A DNA stretch of 21,891 bases, from NCBI GenBank assembly GCA_964400495.1, contig CAYNTS010000034.1, forward strand, positions 1 through 21,891. Direction: 5' to 3'. Position numbers and translations under genes: made by a program. Position 1 is the first letter of the stretch; each line of letters opens with the position of its first letter. The DNA is from CAYNTS01 sp964400495 (lineage in GTDB: Bacteria > Fidelibacterota > Marinisomatia > SCGC-AAA003-L08 > D37C17). The notes beneath the pieces are model-generated. The model was not told the origin of the DNA. It saw only the letters and a list, made by a program, of their open reading frames with translations, and did not search any database. This document shows positions 1 to 8,609 of the stretch, piece by piece.

Positions 1-5
1 CTGTT

Positions 6-51
6 TCTTTTTTACTCAAATCCTAAAAAGTACTAATTATTGTGAAGAACC
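6..51. repeat. Direct repeat, copy A (left of dockerin gene)
   Basis: This is one of two copies of a ~46-bp sequence; the other lies at 1745-1791. The core at 23-46 is identical to 1763-1786 over 24 nt, and the flanks match with a few substitutions and single-base indels. The core contains the palindrome AGTACT. On the minus strand this copy starts about 54 nt after the stop of the dockerin-repeat gene. No coding potential is seen in 1-104. The two copies bracket exactly one gene plus its upstream region, with a period of 1740 bp. Confidence 0.85.
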
Positions 52-104
52 TTAAAGGTAAAAATACATAAAGTGGAAAAGATGTAAAATTGGAATTAAA
101 CAAT

Positions 105-1532
105 TTACCCGATTATAATATTCACTATTGCAACAATATCAAGAACATTAATTATATTATCACTATTCACATCTGCTTGGCAAAATGCAGATCCGGAAAG
201 TGGGTCATTACTGCCAATTATTTCTCCAACAACTAAGACAATATCTAATACATTAACAATAGTATCTTCGTTCGCATCCCCCTCATGATTGCAAGATTCT
301 GCCCCAATGATAAAAAACTCTGTAGTAATTTGACGAACATTAAAATTAGGAATACACGTTGGAGAAAATCGCATAATTAACCTTCCGTCAGTTCCATTAT
401 AATCATGGTCACTATCATCAACCATAAAATCTAAACAAGGAGTTGGATTTCCACCATTTTCACTTAAACAAATTTGAAATTCTGACGCATTTTTCGTTAA
501 CATATTACCCCAAGCAACTAAAGATGCATCTACAACATAACCATCATTAGCTTGACCTTCAGTTTCATCGATACAATCACTTCCTATCCCCATTTCTGAT
601 AAAATTCCAGTCATATTTCCTTCACCAAAAACAGGATAGTTTAATCCGCCACAATCTGGACTTGGACTGACATATACCGCAGAAATTGAAGATAATCCAA
701 AAATTGCATCATAATCTGTGCCATCACCATCTTCATCTTCACCAATTATGTCACCCAATCCACTTTCAGAAATCATTCCATCAATCGCATGCCATTCAAG
801 AGTCAAGTCCCACGGAGTATTTGGCTCAGGAATACCATCTCCATCAAAATCATCCCCAAGAATACTTTCATTTGAGTCTCCAACAATTACAAATCCACCC
901 ACAACACCTGGTAGTGTATAACCCGGCGGAATAAAGGAATTATCAGGGTACTCTGAGGTATCAAAATTTATTGGAAATGGAACAGATGTCTGTGTAGGAA
1001 TGCCTGGGAAAAAGTCAAATACAACAGATTGACTAAGTGAAAATGAACCAACATTTCCAACTGTATTAGAATCAAAAGCATAGGGATTATGAGATGGTAA
1101 TCCAATTGCATTAGTTAATGGCCAAGATAATCCTGCATTTATATCTGATGAGTAAATCAATTCATCTGTAATCGGTAATACTTGCAAAACAGAAATACAA
1201 TCATCTAGTGAAACAGATGGATAGAAACTACCTTCAGCAATATGACCTGTTCCATCGGGATATAAATTGATATTGAGATTTACTCCAGCAAATGTTAAAT
1301 ACATTTCTCCATGCGGACCGTTAAAAGTCGAGTTAAAAATATCCCCTTGATTAATTGCCCCTATAGCAATTTCAACTCCCTCTCCATAAATATCACTTAC
1401 ATTTATTGGGGTTGTTTGACGAGCAATATCATAGTAAGTGGCGTTAATTCCAGATAATTTGTAATTTCCTGTAACATCTTGTGAAAATAATATCGAACTA
1501 AAAAATAATACTATTAAACCTAATTTTTTCAT
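105..1532 (-). CDS. Secreted protein with C-terminal dockerin-like repeats, function unknown
   Basis: A 475-residue exported protein. A Sec signal peptide (about residues 1-17, Lys-Lys then a hydrophobic run ending LFS) is followed directly by Gln. The body (about 20-410) is Asp/Gly/Ser-rich and I do not recognise it; it holds two acidic Ca-binding-like stretches, near DDFDGDG and EDEDGDG. The C-terminus (about 414-475) carries two dockerin/EF-hand-like loops of the form DxNxD...N..D (GDANED and ADVNSD), each preceded by a Cys (C414, C451). The start is ATG with AAAGGA six bases upstream. It lies downstream of rodA on the same strand, but a 285-bp gap and flanking direct repeats suggest a separate, possibly acquired unit. 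A surface or extracellular location is inferred from the signal peptide and repeats. No enzymatic motif is visible. Confidence 0.85.
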   Translation of the reverse strand: MKKLGLIVLFFSSILFSQDVTGNYKLSGINATYYDIARQTTPINVSDIYGEGVEIAIGAINQGDIFNSTFNGPHGEMYLTFAGVNLNINLYPDGTGHIAEGSFYPSVSLDDCISVLQVLPITDELIYSSDINAGLSWPLTNAIGLPSHNPYAFDSNTVGNVGSFSLSQSVVFDFFPGIPTQTSVPFPINFDTSEYPDNSFIPPGYTLPGVVGGFVIVGDSNESILGDDFDGDGIPEPNTPWDLTLEWHAIDGMISESGLGDIIGEDEDGDGTDYDAIFGLSSISAVYVSPSPDCGGLNYPVFGEGNMTGILSEMGIGSDCIDETEGQANDGYVVDASLVAWGNMLTKNASEFQICLSENGGNPTPCLDFMVDDSDHDYNGTDGRLIMRFSPTCIPNFNVRQITTEFFIIGAESCNHEGDANEDTIVNVLDIVLVVGEIIGSNDPLSGSAFCQADVNSDNIINVLDIVAIVNIIIG

Positions 1533-1646
1533 ACTGTTTCCTTTGACTATTTAGTTGCTTATTTTACATGCTCTTAATGGAAAGAACAAAAGGAAAATAT
1601 TGTAAGTAGGGGCTGATTGCTGGCTTCTAGGTTCAAGGGTGTTTGA

Positions 1647-1666
1647 TATACCAAAACCGTGGTATA
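1647..1666. repeat. Short inverted repeat upstream of dockerin gene
   Basis: TATACC (1647-1652) and GGTATA (1661-1666) form a perfect 6-bp stem with an 8-nt loop, about 115 bp before the dockerin-gene start. It could be an operator or a 5'-leader hairpin. No function can be assigned from sequence. Confidence 0.45.
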
Positions 1667-1674
1667 ATAAGGCT

Positions 1675-1745
1675 GTAGGCATTCTGATTATCCTACAATT
1701 ATTTTTCTAAAAAATAATCTACAAAAGTATTTTTGGAATGCCTAC
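1675..1745. repeat. 71-bp nested inverted-repeat element
   Basis: The outer arms GTAGGCATTC (1675-1684) and GAATGCCTAC (1736-1745) match perfectly over 10 bp. Nested inside, ATTATTTTT (1698-1706) pairs with AAAAATAAT (1710-1718) around a 3-nt loop. The element abuts direct-repeat copy B on its right. It could be a cruciform, a MITE-like remnant, a recombination site folding as single strand, or a structured leader of the dockerin gene. I see no target-site duplication and no integron attC core motif. Confidence 0.6.
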
Positions 1746-1791
1746 TTCTTTTTACAGCAAATCTAAAAAGTACTAATTATTGTGAAAAACC
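1745..1791. repeat. Direct repeat, copy B (between rodA and dockerin gene)
   Basis: Second copy of the repeat at 6-51. The 24-nt core 1763-1786 is identical to 23-46. On the minus strand it begins 27 nt after the rodA stop codon and runs straight into the 71-bp inverted-repeat element. The placement behind two different genes suggests either a cassette boundary or a dispersed intergenic repeat. Confidence 0.85.
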
Positions 1792-1817
1792 ATTTTTAGA
1801 ATTAATTACTAGAGATT

Positions 1818-3044
1818 CTAAATCTCACTATTAATAATATTATTTGCTAATGCAATTATGAGTGAACATGTTAACAAAAATGATCCACCATAACTTAAAA
1901 ATGGTGCTGGTAGTCCAGTTACTGGGAAATATCCTACAACCATGCCCATGTTTACAATAATATGACTAAATAAAATAACTGTAAAACCAATCAAAACTAA
2001 ACTTGAAAATCTGTTTTGGACTTTTCGTGCATACCCAACTAACCAATAGAACATTATCGCAACTGCAATTAAAATAATCATAATTGCAAACAATCCCATC
2101 TCTTCACCAATAACTGAAATGATAAAATCTGTATCTCGCACTGGTAAAAAACGAAGGTGTGTTTGAGTTCCATTTCCTAACCCTTTACCCCAAAAACCTC
2201 CAGAACCAATGGCTGTCATTGATTGCAATACTTGATATCCAGCTCCTTGGGGATCACTCATGGGGTCAAGCAAAGTTAAGATTCGTTTTTTCTGATGAGG
2301 ATACAATACATTATTCCAAATATATGGTGCTAACATTCCGAAGCCGACATTTATAATAAAATGAATAGTTCCAGTAATTATTTTAGGCTGTCCTATAAAA
2401 ATCACTATGCAAAACAACACCATCCAAATATAAAAAACTGTCAAATTAAACGCAGCTACCACACTAATTAATGGAGAAACAGATAAAAACAAATATAGTG
2501 GTCGTACACCTGACCAATATAGCATTGGCAAAACTACAGCTAAATATATAAGTGCAGTCCCCAAATCTGGTTGTCTAAAGACCATTAATGCAGGTACAAT
2601 TGAAATTGTATATGCAATAAATAATACTTTGACTTCACGAATTTTATCCTTTTGATCAGCGAGATACTTTGCTAATACAAATACCGTTAGTAATTTTCCA
2701 ATTTCAGATGGTTGAAAAGAAAGAGGCCCAATAAAAATCCATCGTTTAGAACCATCAATTGCAGGCATTGCATAGGTAACTAAAATTGCAACCAATAATA
2801 AGGCAAATAAAATATATCCATATTCATAAAAATACTGAATTCGAATATATTGACTAATTACGAATACAGATACCCCCAAGAAAATCCAAATAATCTGCCG
2901 GTAAAAGGAAGATTTCAATGGAGAAACATCTCCACTCGTGCTATATAACGCTAGCAAACTTATGATAAGTAAAACAAAAATTGGAATTGTAATCCAATAT
3001 TTAATAGAAAATCGTTCAGGGATTTGAAATATTTTTCTAATCAT
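1818..3044 (-). CDS. rodA: RodA, SEDS-family peptidoglycan polymerase
   Basis: Polytopic inner-membrane glycosyltransferase of the FtsW/RodA/SpoVE family. RodA polymerises lipid II into glycan strands during lateral wall growth and pairs with PBP2. About ten hydrophobic segments are visible. The C-terminal half carries the family block DPQGAGYQ followed by IGSGGFWGKGLGNG, TDFIISVIGEE and a final LPAPFLSYGGS. I prefer the ATG at 3044 (408 residues): it has GAAGGA four bases upstream and overlaps the mrdA stop by 8 nt. The only start further out, at 3056, is TTG. Length is normal for the family. It is the last gene of the mreBCD-mrdA-rodA block. A short inverted repeat, GAGATT/AATCTC (1812-1826), spans its stop codon. 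Confidence 0.95.
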   Translation of the reverse strand: MIRKIFQIPERFSIKYWITIPIFVLLIISLLALYSTSGDVSPLKSSFYRQIIWIFLGVSVFVISQYIRIQYFYEYGYILFALLLVAILVTYAMPAIDGSKRWIFIGPLSFQPSEIGKLLTVFVLAKYLADQKDKIREVKVLFIAYTISIVPALMVFRQPDLGTALIYLAVVLPMLYWSGVRPLYLFLSVSPLISVVAAFNLTVFYIWMVLFCIVIFIGQPKIITGTIHFIINVGFGMLAPYIWNNVLYPHQKKRILTLLDPMSDPQGAGYQVLQSMTAIGSGGFWGKGLGNGTQTHLRFLPVRDTDFIISVIGEEMGLFAIMIILIAVAIMFYWLVGYARKVQNRFSSLVLIGFTVILFSHIIVNMGMVVGYFPVTGLPAPFLSYGGSFLLTCSLIIALANNIINSEI

Positions 3045-4794
3045 GTGTTCCTTCAATTTGATTTACAAAATATGCAAACAAATCTCTTGATATTGAAGTC
3101 GCAATTCCAGACCCCTTACCTCCATTTTCAATAATAACAGCAATTGACATTTGATGACCACCCTTTGAAGTAACATATCCTGTGAACCAAGAATGGTCTT
3201 CACCGTGTGGGTTTTGTCCTGTTCCAGTTTTCCCTCTAACTACACCATCGTCAATTAAAGCACCTTTGCCTGTTCCATTTTTTCCATTAACTACTTGCCA
3301 TGTTGCATCTTGTAAAAAATTCCATGTTCTGTTCTTAAATGATAAAGAAATTGGTTTTACCAATCCATCCTTTTTGAAATGAGGTTGAAACGTATTTCCT
3401 CTAGTTGCAATAATATTCATCATATTTACAACTTGTACAGGTGTTGCAAGTACATCTCCTTGACCAATAACAAATGTCAATAAATTTCCAGTTGCCCAAC
3501 CATACCTTCCATACTTTTTATTCATATATTCTTTATTTGGTACAAGTCCACTTTTTTCATTGGGTAAATCGATACCAGTTTTACTTCCAAAACCAAAAGA
3601 TTCAACTATTTTTGCCCAATCTTTAAATTTCATTTTTTGAATTAATGTATAGAAATAAACATTACATGAATGTTTTATTGCTTCTTTCATGTTCAAATCA
3701 CCATGACCATAAATATTCCAACAATGAAAAGGTCTTCCGCCCAAAATAAAGGAACCCGAGCAATTTATTTTTTCATATGGATCAATAATATTATTTTCTA
3801 GAGCCAACGCAGTAGCAATTAGTTTAAACGGCGAAGCAGGCGGATATACACCTTGAATTACTCTGTTCAATAATGGTTTGTCTGTATCATTATTCCAACC
3901 ATTCCAAATATTATGAGGAATTGGACCAACAAAGGGAGATAAATCATAATCGGGTGCACTCACAAAAGTTAATACTTCTCCAGTTTTAGGATTAGTACAA
4001 ATAATTGCTCCCTTAAGGGTATCCATTTTTGATTCAGCATAAATCTGTAATGATTCATCAATTGTAATAGTTAAAGAATTACCAGGAACCAGTGGATATG
4101 CTCTACTATCCGGATGAAGACCATGATCAACTCCAAAAATATCTACTAATCTAAACTCTACACCATCTATTCCACGAAGTGTATCTTCATAAATTTTCTC
4201 TAATCCACTAAAACCACTAACATCTCCCAAACGGTATTTTTTCTCAGGGTGGTTTTTCATTTCTTGTTCAGTTACAGTTCTTAAATATCCCAAAGTATGT
4301 GTCAAATTTGCATCACTTGGGTAAGTTCGTGCTGGGTTTTCTGAAAAAATCATTCCAGAAAATTCTAATTTATTTTCTTCCAATATGGACCGTGTTTCAA
4401 AATCAACATGACGCTTCAAAATATTAGGTCGAAATCGATTAAATGACTGTTTCATTATTGATATTGAATTTTCCAACTCGTTTTCTGATATTTTGATTAT
4501 CGATGATAATAAGGAATAGTTAAATTTTTCTGATACATCATATGGTATTACACTTAAATCATAAACTGGTTGGTTATCAACTAAGGGGTTATTGCTTCTA
4601 TCATAAACTATCCCCCTTGGAGCAACTAAAGGAATCTTTCGAATACTATTATTCCCTGATTTTGTAACAAATGTTTTATGTTCAATTAATTGTAAATTCG
4701 CAAATCGAAATAGTATTGTAGTTATTATTATGTAGGCAATTGCAATAATAATATTTTTACGTCGGGATAATCCTGCAGTAGATTGTAGTTGCAT
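3037..4794 (-). CDS. mrdA: Penicillin-binding protein 2 (peptidoglycan D,D-transpeptidase)
   Basis: Class B PBP, 585 residues, which cross-links peptidoglycan in the elongasome with RodA. One N-terminal membrane anchor (about 13-31) is followed by the PBP dimerisation region (about 50-220, with APRG and the GxxGLEKxYE block near 194-202) and the transpeptidase domain (about 260-575). Active-site motifs are all present: S321-PF-K324, S376-C-N378 and K522-T-G524, followed by HSWFTGY. It starts ATG at 4794, overlapping the mreD stop by one nt (TAATG), and overlaps rodA downstream. The start, length and motifs indicate an intact enzyme and a likely beta-lactam target. Confidence 0.96.
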   Translation of the reverse strand: MQLQSTAGLSRRKNIIIAIAYIIITTILFRFANLQLIEHKTFVTKSGNNSIRKIPLVAPRGIVYDRSNNPLVDNQPVYDLSVIPYDVSEKFNYSLLSSIIKISENELENSISIMKQSFNRFRPNILKRHVDFETRSILEENKLEFSGMIFSENPARTYPSDANLTHTLGYLRTVTEQEMKNHPEKKYRLGDVSGFSGLEKIYEDTLRGIDGVEFRLVDIFGVDHGLHPDSRAYPLVPGNSLTITIDESLQIYAESKMDTLKGAIICTNPKTGEVLTFVSAPDYDLSPFVGPIPHNIWNGWNNDTDKPLLNRVIQGVYPPASPFKLIATALALENNIIDPYEKINCSGSFILGGRPFHCWNIYGHGDLNMKEAIKHSCNVYFYTLIQKMKFKDWAKIVESFGFGSKTGIDLPNEKSGLVPNKEYMNKKYGRYGWATGNLLTFVIGQGDVLATPVQVVNMMNIIATRGNTFQPHFKKDGLVKPISLSFKNRTWNFLQDATWQVVNGKNGTGKGALIDDGVVRGKTGTGQNPHGEDHSWFTGYVTSKGGHQMSIAVIIENGGKGSGIATSISRDLFAYFVNQIEGTHD

Positions 4795-5273
4795 TAGATT
4801 AATTTTGAATTAAATAAGAATTTATTTATAATCCAAAAAATAACAAAAGTGGAAATCGATTGAATACACACAAGACTAAATATAACTGAAAATGACGTAC
4901 TAATATTGCTAAGTGCAACATAGAAATAAATCAAAAAGTGAATAAAATAAATGCCTAGTAGAACAGAATATCTAACAATACTAGACCAAATTTTAGAATA
5001 TCCAGTTAATGTTAATAATCCATATCCCGAAATTGATTTTGCAAAAGCAAACATTCCTAACAAATCAACTTGGGTTGAAAAATCTTGACATAAACCGATT
5101 ATAAATCCAATAAATATTACTTGAACATTTCCCCACGAAAATGCAATTATAGTTAAAAATACCAGTAGTATATCTGGAGTAAAATTGGTATTGAAAATAG
5201 TTATTTGAGGAAAATATGCTTGACATAAAATGACAAGAAAAGTAATAACTATTCTTACAAGAATTCTATTCAT
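4794..5273 (-). CDS. mreD: MreD, rod-shape membrane protein
   Basis: Small, very hydrophobic protein of 159 residues with about five transmembrane segments, as expected for MreD. MreD is an inner-membrane part of the MreBCD elongasome and helps position RodA/PBP2. Primary sequence in this family is poorly conserved, so the assignment rests on size, membrane topology and its position exactly between mreC and mrdA. Both junctions are TAATG one-base overlaps, implying translational coupling. Confidence 0.9.
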   Translation of the reverse strand: MNRILVRIVITFLVILCQAYFPQITIFNTNFTPDILLVFLTIIAFSWGNVQVIFIGFIIGLCQDFSTQVDLLGMFAFAKSISGYGLLTLTGYSKIWSSIVRYSVLLGIYFIHFLIYFYVALSNISTSFSVIFSLVCIQSISTFVIFWIINKFLFNSKLI

Positions 5274-6049
5274 TATTTAATCACGAAAATGTAATTAAGA
5301 TTATCAATATCAGCGAGGAGTTCAACAGCAACATTTAGAAATAGTTGATTTTCATCAGATATTACAGAAATTACTTTTGCAACAGGTAAATCAGCTGGAT
5401 AAATATTTGAAATTCCTGATGTGTAAACAATTTCACCAACATTTAATTCTAAGCTTTTTCTAACACCTTCTAACACACCATATTTCCCGTGAGTTGGAAC
5501 AAATATTCCAAGTGTTCTATCCTTCCCTACACGAATAGAAACTCTATAATTATTATCGGTTATTAATTGGACTTTTGATGCATTTTCACCTAAACTTACT
5601 GTTTTACCAATCAATCCATTCATATCAATAATTGGCAAATTTTTATGAATTCCATGTGATCTACCAATATCAATAAATATTGATTGTATAGAAAAAGATA
5701 ATTGGGTGTTAACTACATTTGCTGGAATCATACTCAATGGATGAGATTCTGAAAATTGAAGCATATTTTTTAAATGTTTGTTCTCATTTCTAAAGCGTTC
5801 AGATTCAGAATTTAAGAGGGTAAGTTGTGTAACCATTGCTTTAAGAACTTTATTTTCTTCTTTAACTGTCATCACTTCTTTGTACCAAGTTTTGGGATAC
5901 ATAATGAAGTTAACAATGTCTGAAACATCCTCTTCAACAGAAACCACTTGATCTGAACGGCTAGAAAAAAATAAAATAAGAGAAAGGCAGGAAGTCAGAA
6001 CCAAAGCAAGAATTTCCTTGCTAAGAAATGATATCCGAACGAATTCCAT
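5273..6049 (-). CDS. mreC: MreC, rod-shape periplasmic scaffold
   Basis: 258 residues with one N-terminal membrane segment (about 10-28), a charged/heptad region predicted to form a coiled coil (about 60-95, with KEENKVLKAM and SERFRNENKHLKNM), and the two-barrel beta domain typical of MreC (about 105-255, including GIHKNLPI and GLIGKT). MreC forms periplasmic filaments that activate PBP2. It overlaps the mreB stop by one nt (TAATG) and mreD in the same way. Confidence 0.94.
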   Translation of the reverse strand: MEFVRISFLSKEILALVLTSCLSLILFFSSRSDQVVSVEEDVSDIVNFIMYPKTWYKEVMTVKEENKVLKAMVTQLTLLNSESERFRNENKHLKNMLQFSESHPLSMIPANVVNTQLSFSIQSIFIDIGRSHGIHKNLPIIDMNGLIGKTVSLGENASKVQLITDNNYRVSIRVGKDRTLGIFVPTHGKYGVLEGVRKSLELNVGEIVYTSGISNIYPADLPVAKVISVISDENQLFLNVAVELLADIDNLNYIFVIK

Positions 6050-7071
6050 TATGGTGTAATTAACACGTCTTTATATTTTTTAATATTATCTAAAACCATA
6101 CCAGTTCCTTTTACAACGGAAAACAAGGGATCTTCTGCTACATGCACTGGTAATCCTGTTTTATTTCTAATATGTTCATCAAGATTTTCTAACATTGACC
6201 CACCCCCAGTCAATATGATACCTCTATCAATAATATCAGAAGAATGTTCGGGTGGAGTTTTATCCAATGCTGTTTTGATGGCTGTTGTAATTTGGAATAT
6301 TGTTTCAGCAAGTGCTTGTCTAATTTCATCAGATGAAATCTCAATGGTTTTTGGGATACCTGTAATTAAATCTTGTCCTTTAACAGCAATTTTTTTACCT
6401 TGGGAGCGAATTGCAGACCCTACATTGCATTTAATTTGTTCAGCAGTACGTTCACCAACACCTAATTTATGTTGATTTTTGAACCAATCAATAATTGATT
6501 TTGTTTGTTCATCTCCAGCAATACGAACGGTTTCTATGGTACCAATTCCATTTAGAGAAATAACTGCAATTTCAGTTGTTCCTCCACCAATATCTACAAT
6601 CATATTTCCAACGGCTTTACTAACATCAAGTCCAATACCAATTGCAGCAGCCATAGGTTCCTCAATTAAATATACTTCACTTGCATTTGCATGTTCAGCG
6701 GATTCTCTAACTGATCGCTGTTCTACATCAGTCACTCCCGAAGGGATACAAATTACAATTCGAGGTCGAGCAATTCTACTTCGTTTGATTTTACGCATGA
6801 AACCCTGAATCATTGCATCTGTCATTTTATAGTCTGCAATAACACCATCTTTTAAAGGACGAATTGTTTCAATTCCTTTGTGCGTTCGCCCTACCATTTC
6901 TTTTGCTTCAGCACCCACAGCAATAATATTTCCATCTACTACATTTTGAGCAACAATGGATGGCTCATTTAGAACAATTCCCTGTCCTTTAATCCAAACT
7001 AAAGTATTTGCAGTACCGAGGTCAATTGCAATATCACCCGATACCATATTTGAAAGTGTTGAAAATCCCAT
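6049..7071 (-). CDS. mreB: MreB, actin-like rod-shape protein
   Basis: 340-residue bacterial actin homologue that polymerises on the inner face of the membrane and directs lateral wall synthesis. Nucleotide-binding signatures are clear: the phosphate-1 block IAIDLGTANTLVW near residue 14, the phosphate-2 block DIGGGTTEIAVIS (about 160-172), and the adenosine motif ILTGGGSMLENL (about 287-298). ATG at 7071 lies 11 bp after the purH stop, so both genes are probably co-transcribed. The purH-mreB adjacency is, as I recall, common in Bacteroidetes. The partner rodZ is not in this run but at 15330 on the other strand. Confidence 0.97.
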   Translation of the reverse strand: MGFSTLSNMVSGDIAIDLGTANTLVWIKGQGIVLNEPSIVAQNVVDGNIIAVGAEAKEMVGRTHKGIETIRPLKDGVIADYKMTDAMIQGFMRKIKRSRIARPRIVICIPSGVTDVEQRSVRESAEHANASEVYLIEEPMAAAIGIGLDVSKAVGNMIVDIGGGTTEIAVISLNGIGTIETVRIAGDEQTKSIIDWFKNQHKLGVGERTAEQIKCNVGSAIRSQGKKIAVKGQDLITGIPKTIEISSDEIRQALAETIFQITTAIKTALDKTPPEHSSDIIDRGIILTGGGSMLENLDEHIRNKTGLPVHVAEDPLFSVVKGTGMVLDNIKKYKDVLITP

Positions 7072-7082
7072 ACGCCTATTCT

Positions 7083-8609
7083 TTAATGATAAAAGTGTCT
7101 TGTGCCTGTAAATACCATGACTAAACCTAATTCATCTGCTCGTTTAATCACCTCTTTATCTTTGATGGATCCACCCGGTTGAATAATTGCAGATATACCT
7201 GCTTCTGCAGCTAATTCAACATTATCAGGAAACGGGAAAAATGCATCTGATGCCAAAATAGCACCATGTAAATTTAGTCCAGCTTCACCTACTTTTCGAA
7301 TAGCTATTTTTGTAGAATCAATTCTAGACATTTGTCCTGCACCAACTCCGAGCAATTGTTCAGAGTTTGCGAAGACAATAGCATTTGATTTTACAAATCT
7401 TACCATCGACCATCCTAATTTTAGTGCTTTTAATTCTTCTTCTGTTGGTTGCTTTTCTGAAACAACTTTTATTGAATCAAACTCACCAATATCCGAATCT
7501 TTTTGTTGTACTAAAAACCCACCGGCAACAGATTTTAGAACGTGGTTGTCCATCTTAAAACTATTCCCTACAGTTACCACACGTAAGTTCTTCTTCTTTT
7601 TCAAAACGTCAAGTGCCTCTTTAGAAACGGAGGGTGCAATTATACATTCTAAAAATGGTTGTACTAATTCTTTAGCTACTTCTGCATCAACCTCACGATT
7701 AAAACCAACAATTCCACCAAAATAACTAACAGGGTCTGTTGTTACAGCTCGCTTAAAAGCTTCGAGCGGTGTAAAGCCAATTCCAAACCCACACGGATTT
7801 GCATGTTTGATAATTGAACACGCAGTATCTTCAAACTCTAATGCAATTGCAATAGCAGATTCCATATCTGCATAATTATTGTACGATAATGCCTTTCCTT
7901 GATGTTGATCCCATGCAAGTGTGTTACCATTTGGAACATAAAATGCAGCTGGTTGATGAGGGTTCTCACCATATCTCAATTCATTCACTTTTTCAAGAGA
8001 TAGAGATAGAGTATCTTTTAATCCATCTTCATCCTTTGTGAAATAATTAAATATAGCTGACTCATAATTTGCGGTCATTGCAAATACTTTAGAAGCAAAT
8101 TTCTGTCTTGTTTCTAACGGAATATCTCCATTATTAGCTTCAAATTGGATTTTGAAATCATCGTAAAAAGATGGATCACATAAAGGTACAACTGAATGGT
8201 AATTTTTTGCAGCAGCACGAATCATTGATGGTCCACCAATATCAATAAATTCGATCGCTTTTTTGAATTCTAATCCTTTTGAAACAGCTTCTTGAACAAA
8301 TGGATAAAAATTAACTACAACAATATCTACCTCTACCCCATTTATTTTTTCTAAATCTATCATGTGGTTTGAATTTGATCTATCTGCTAAAATTCCACCA
8401 AATATTTTGGGATCAAGCGTTTTTACTCTTCCGTCCATTACAGCACCAGTACCCGTTATATCTGCAACTGGGGTAACTGGCAATCCGACATCTTCAAGTG
8501 CTTTTTGAGTTCCACCAGTTGATAGTAACTCAATATTATGCTTATGTAAAAATTGTCCTAACTCAACAATTCCCTCTTTATTCCATACAGACAATAATGC
8601 CCTTTTCAT
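7083..8609 (-). CDS. purH: PurH, AICAR formyltransferase / IMP cyclohydrolase
   Basis: Bifunctional enzyme of the last two steps of de novo purine synthesis (AICAR to FAICAR to IMP). The N-terminal MGS-like cyclohydrolase domain (about 1-195) opens with ALLSVWNKEGIVELG and contains LLSTGGT. The C-terminal transformylase domain carries the catalytic KHANPCG motif and a terminal FTGTRHFYH. I chose ATG at 8609 (508 residues), which overlaps the purN stop as TGATG; the codon just upstream is a less likely TTG. Length matches the family. Its partner purN is directly upstream. Confidence 0.97.
   Translation of the reverse strand: MKRALLSVWNKEGIVELGQFLHKHNIELLSTGGTQKALEDVGLPVTPVADITGTGAVMDGRVKTLDPKIFGGILADRSNSNHMIDLEKINGVEVDIVVVNFYPFVQEAVSKGLEFKKAIEFIDIGGPSMIRAAAKNYHSVVPLCDPSFYDDFKIQFEANNGDIPLETRQKFASKVFAMTANYESAIFNYFTKDEDGLKDTLSLSLEKVNELRYGENPHQPAAFYVPNGNTLAWDQHQGKALSYNNYADMESAIAIALEFEDTACSIIKHANPCGFGIGFTPLEAFKRAVTTDPVSYFGGIVGFNREVDAEVAKELVQPFLECIIAPSVSKEALDVLKKKKNLRVVTVGNSFKMDNHVLKSVAGGFLVQQKDSDIGEFDSIKVVSEKQPTEEELKALKLGWSMVRFVKSNAIVFANSEQLLGVGAGQMSRIDSTKIAIRKVGEAGLNLHGAILASDAFFPFPDNVELAAEAGISAIIQPGGSIKDKEVIKRADELGLVMVFTGTRHFYH

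Noticed and set aside
686..934. Plus-strand frames rich in His/Pro/Ser inside the dockerin gene, and similar antisense frames in other genes
   Set aside because: They are low-complexity mirror images of the real reading frames, with no ribosome sites or domain signatures.
1568..1609. 13-codon plus-strand frame in the dockerin upstream region
   Set aside because: Very short, with no ribosome site and no compositional sign of coding.
1612..1660. Partial tRNA suggested by a GGTTCAA string
   Set aside because: No acceptor or anticodon arms can be built around it and the required T-stem pairing fails.
1675..1745. MITE or insertion sequence with terminal inverted repeats
   Set aside because: The arms are perfect but no target-site duplication flanks them and no transposase fragment is visible.
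1722..1761. TAnnTTTG promoter on the minus strand for the dockerin gene
   Set aside because: TACTTTTG (1722-1729) fits, but the nearest TTTG partner at 1758-1761 is 28 bp away, too far from the usual spacing of about 20.
1675..1791. Integron attC site for a dockerin-gene cassette
   Set aside because: The fold and the cassette-like spacing are suggestive, but the conserved GTTRRRY / RYYYAAC core boxes are absent and no integrase gene is in the window.
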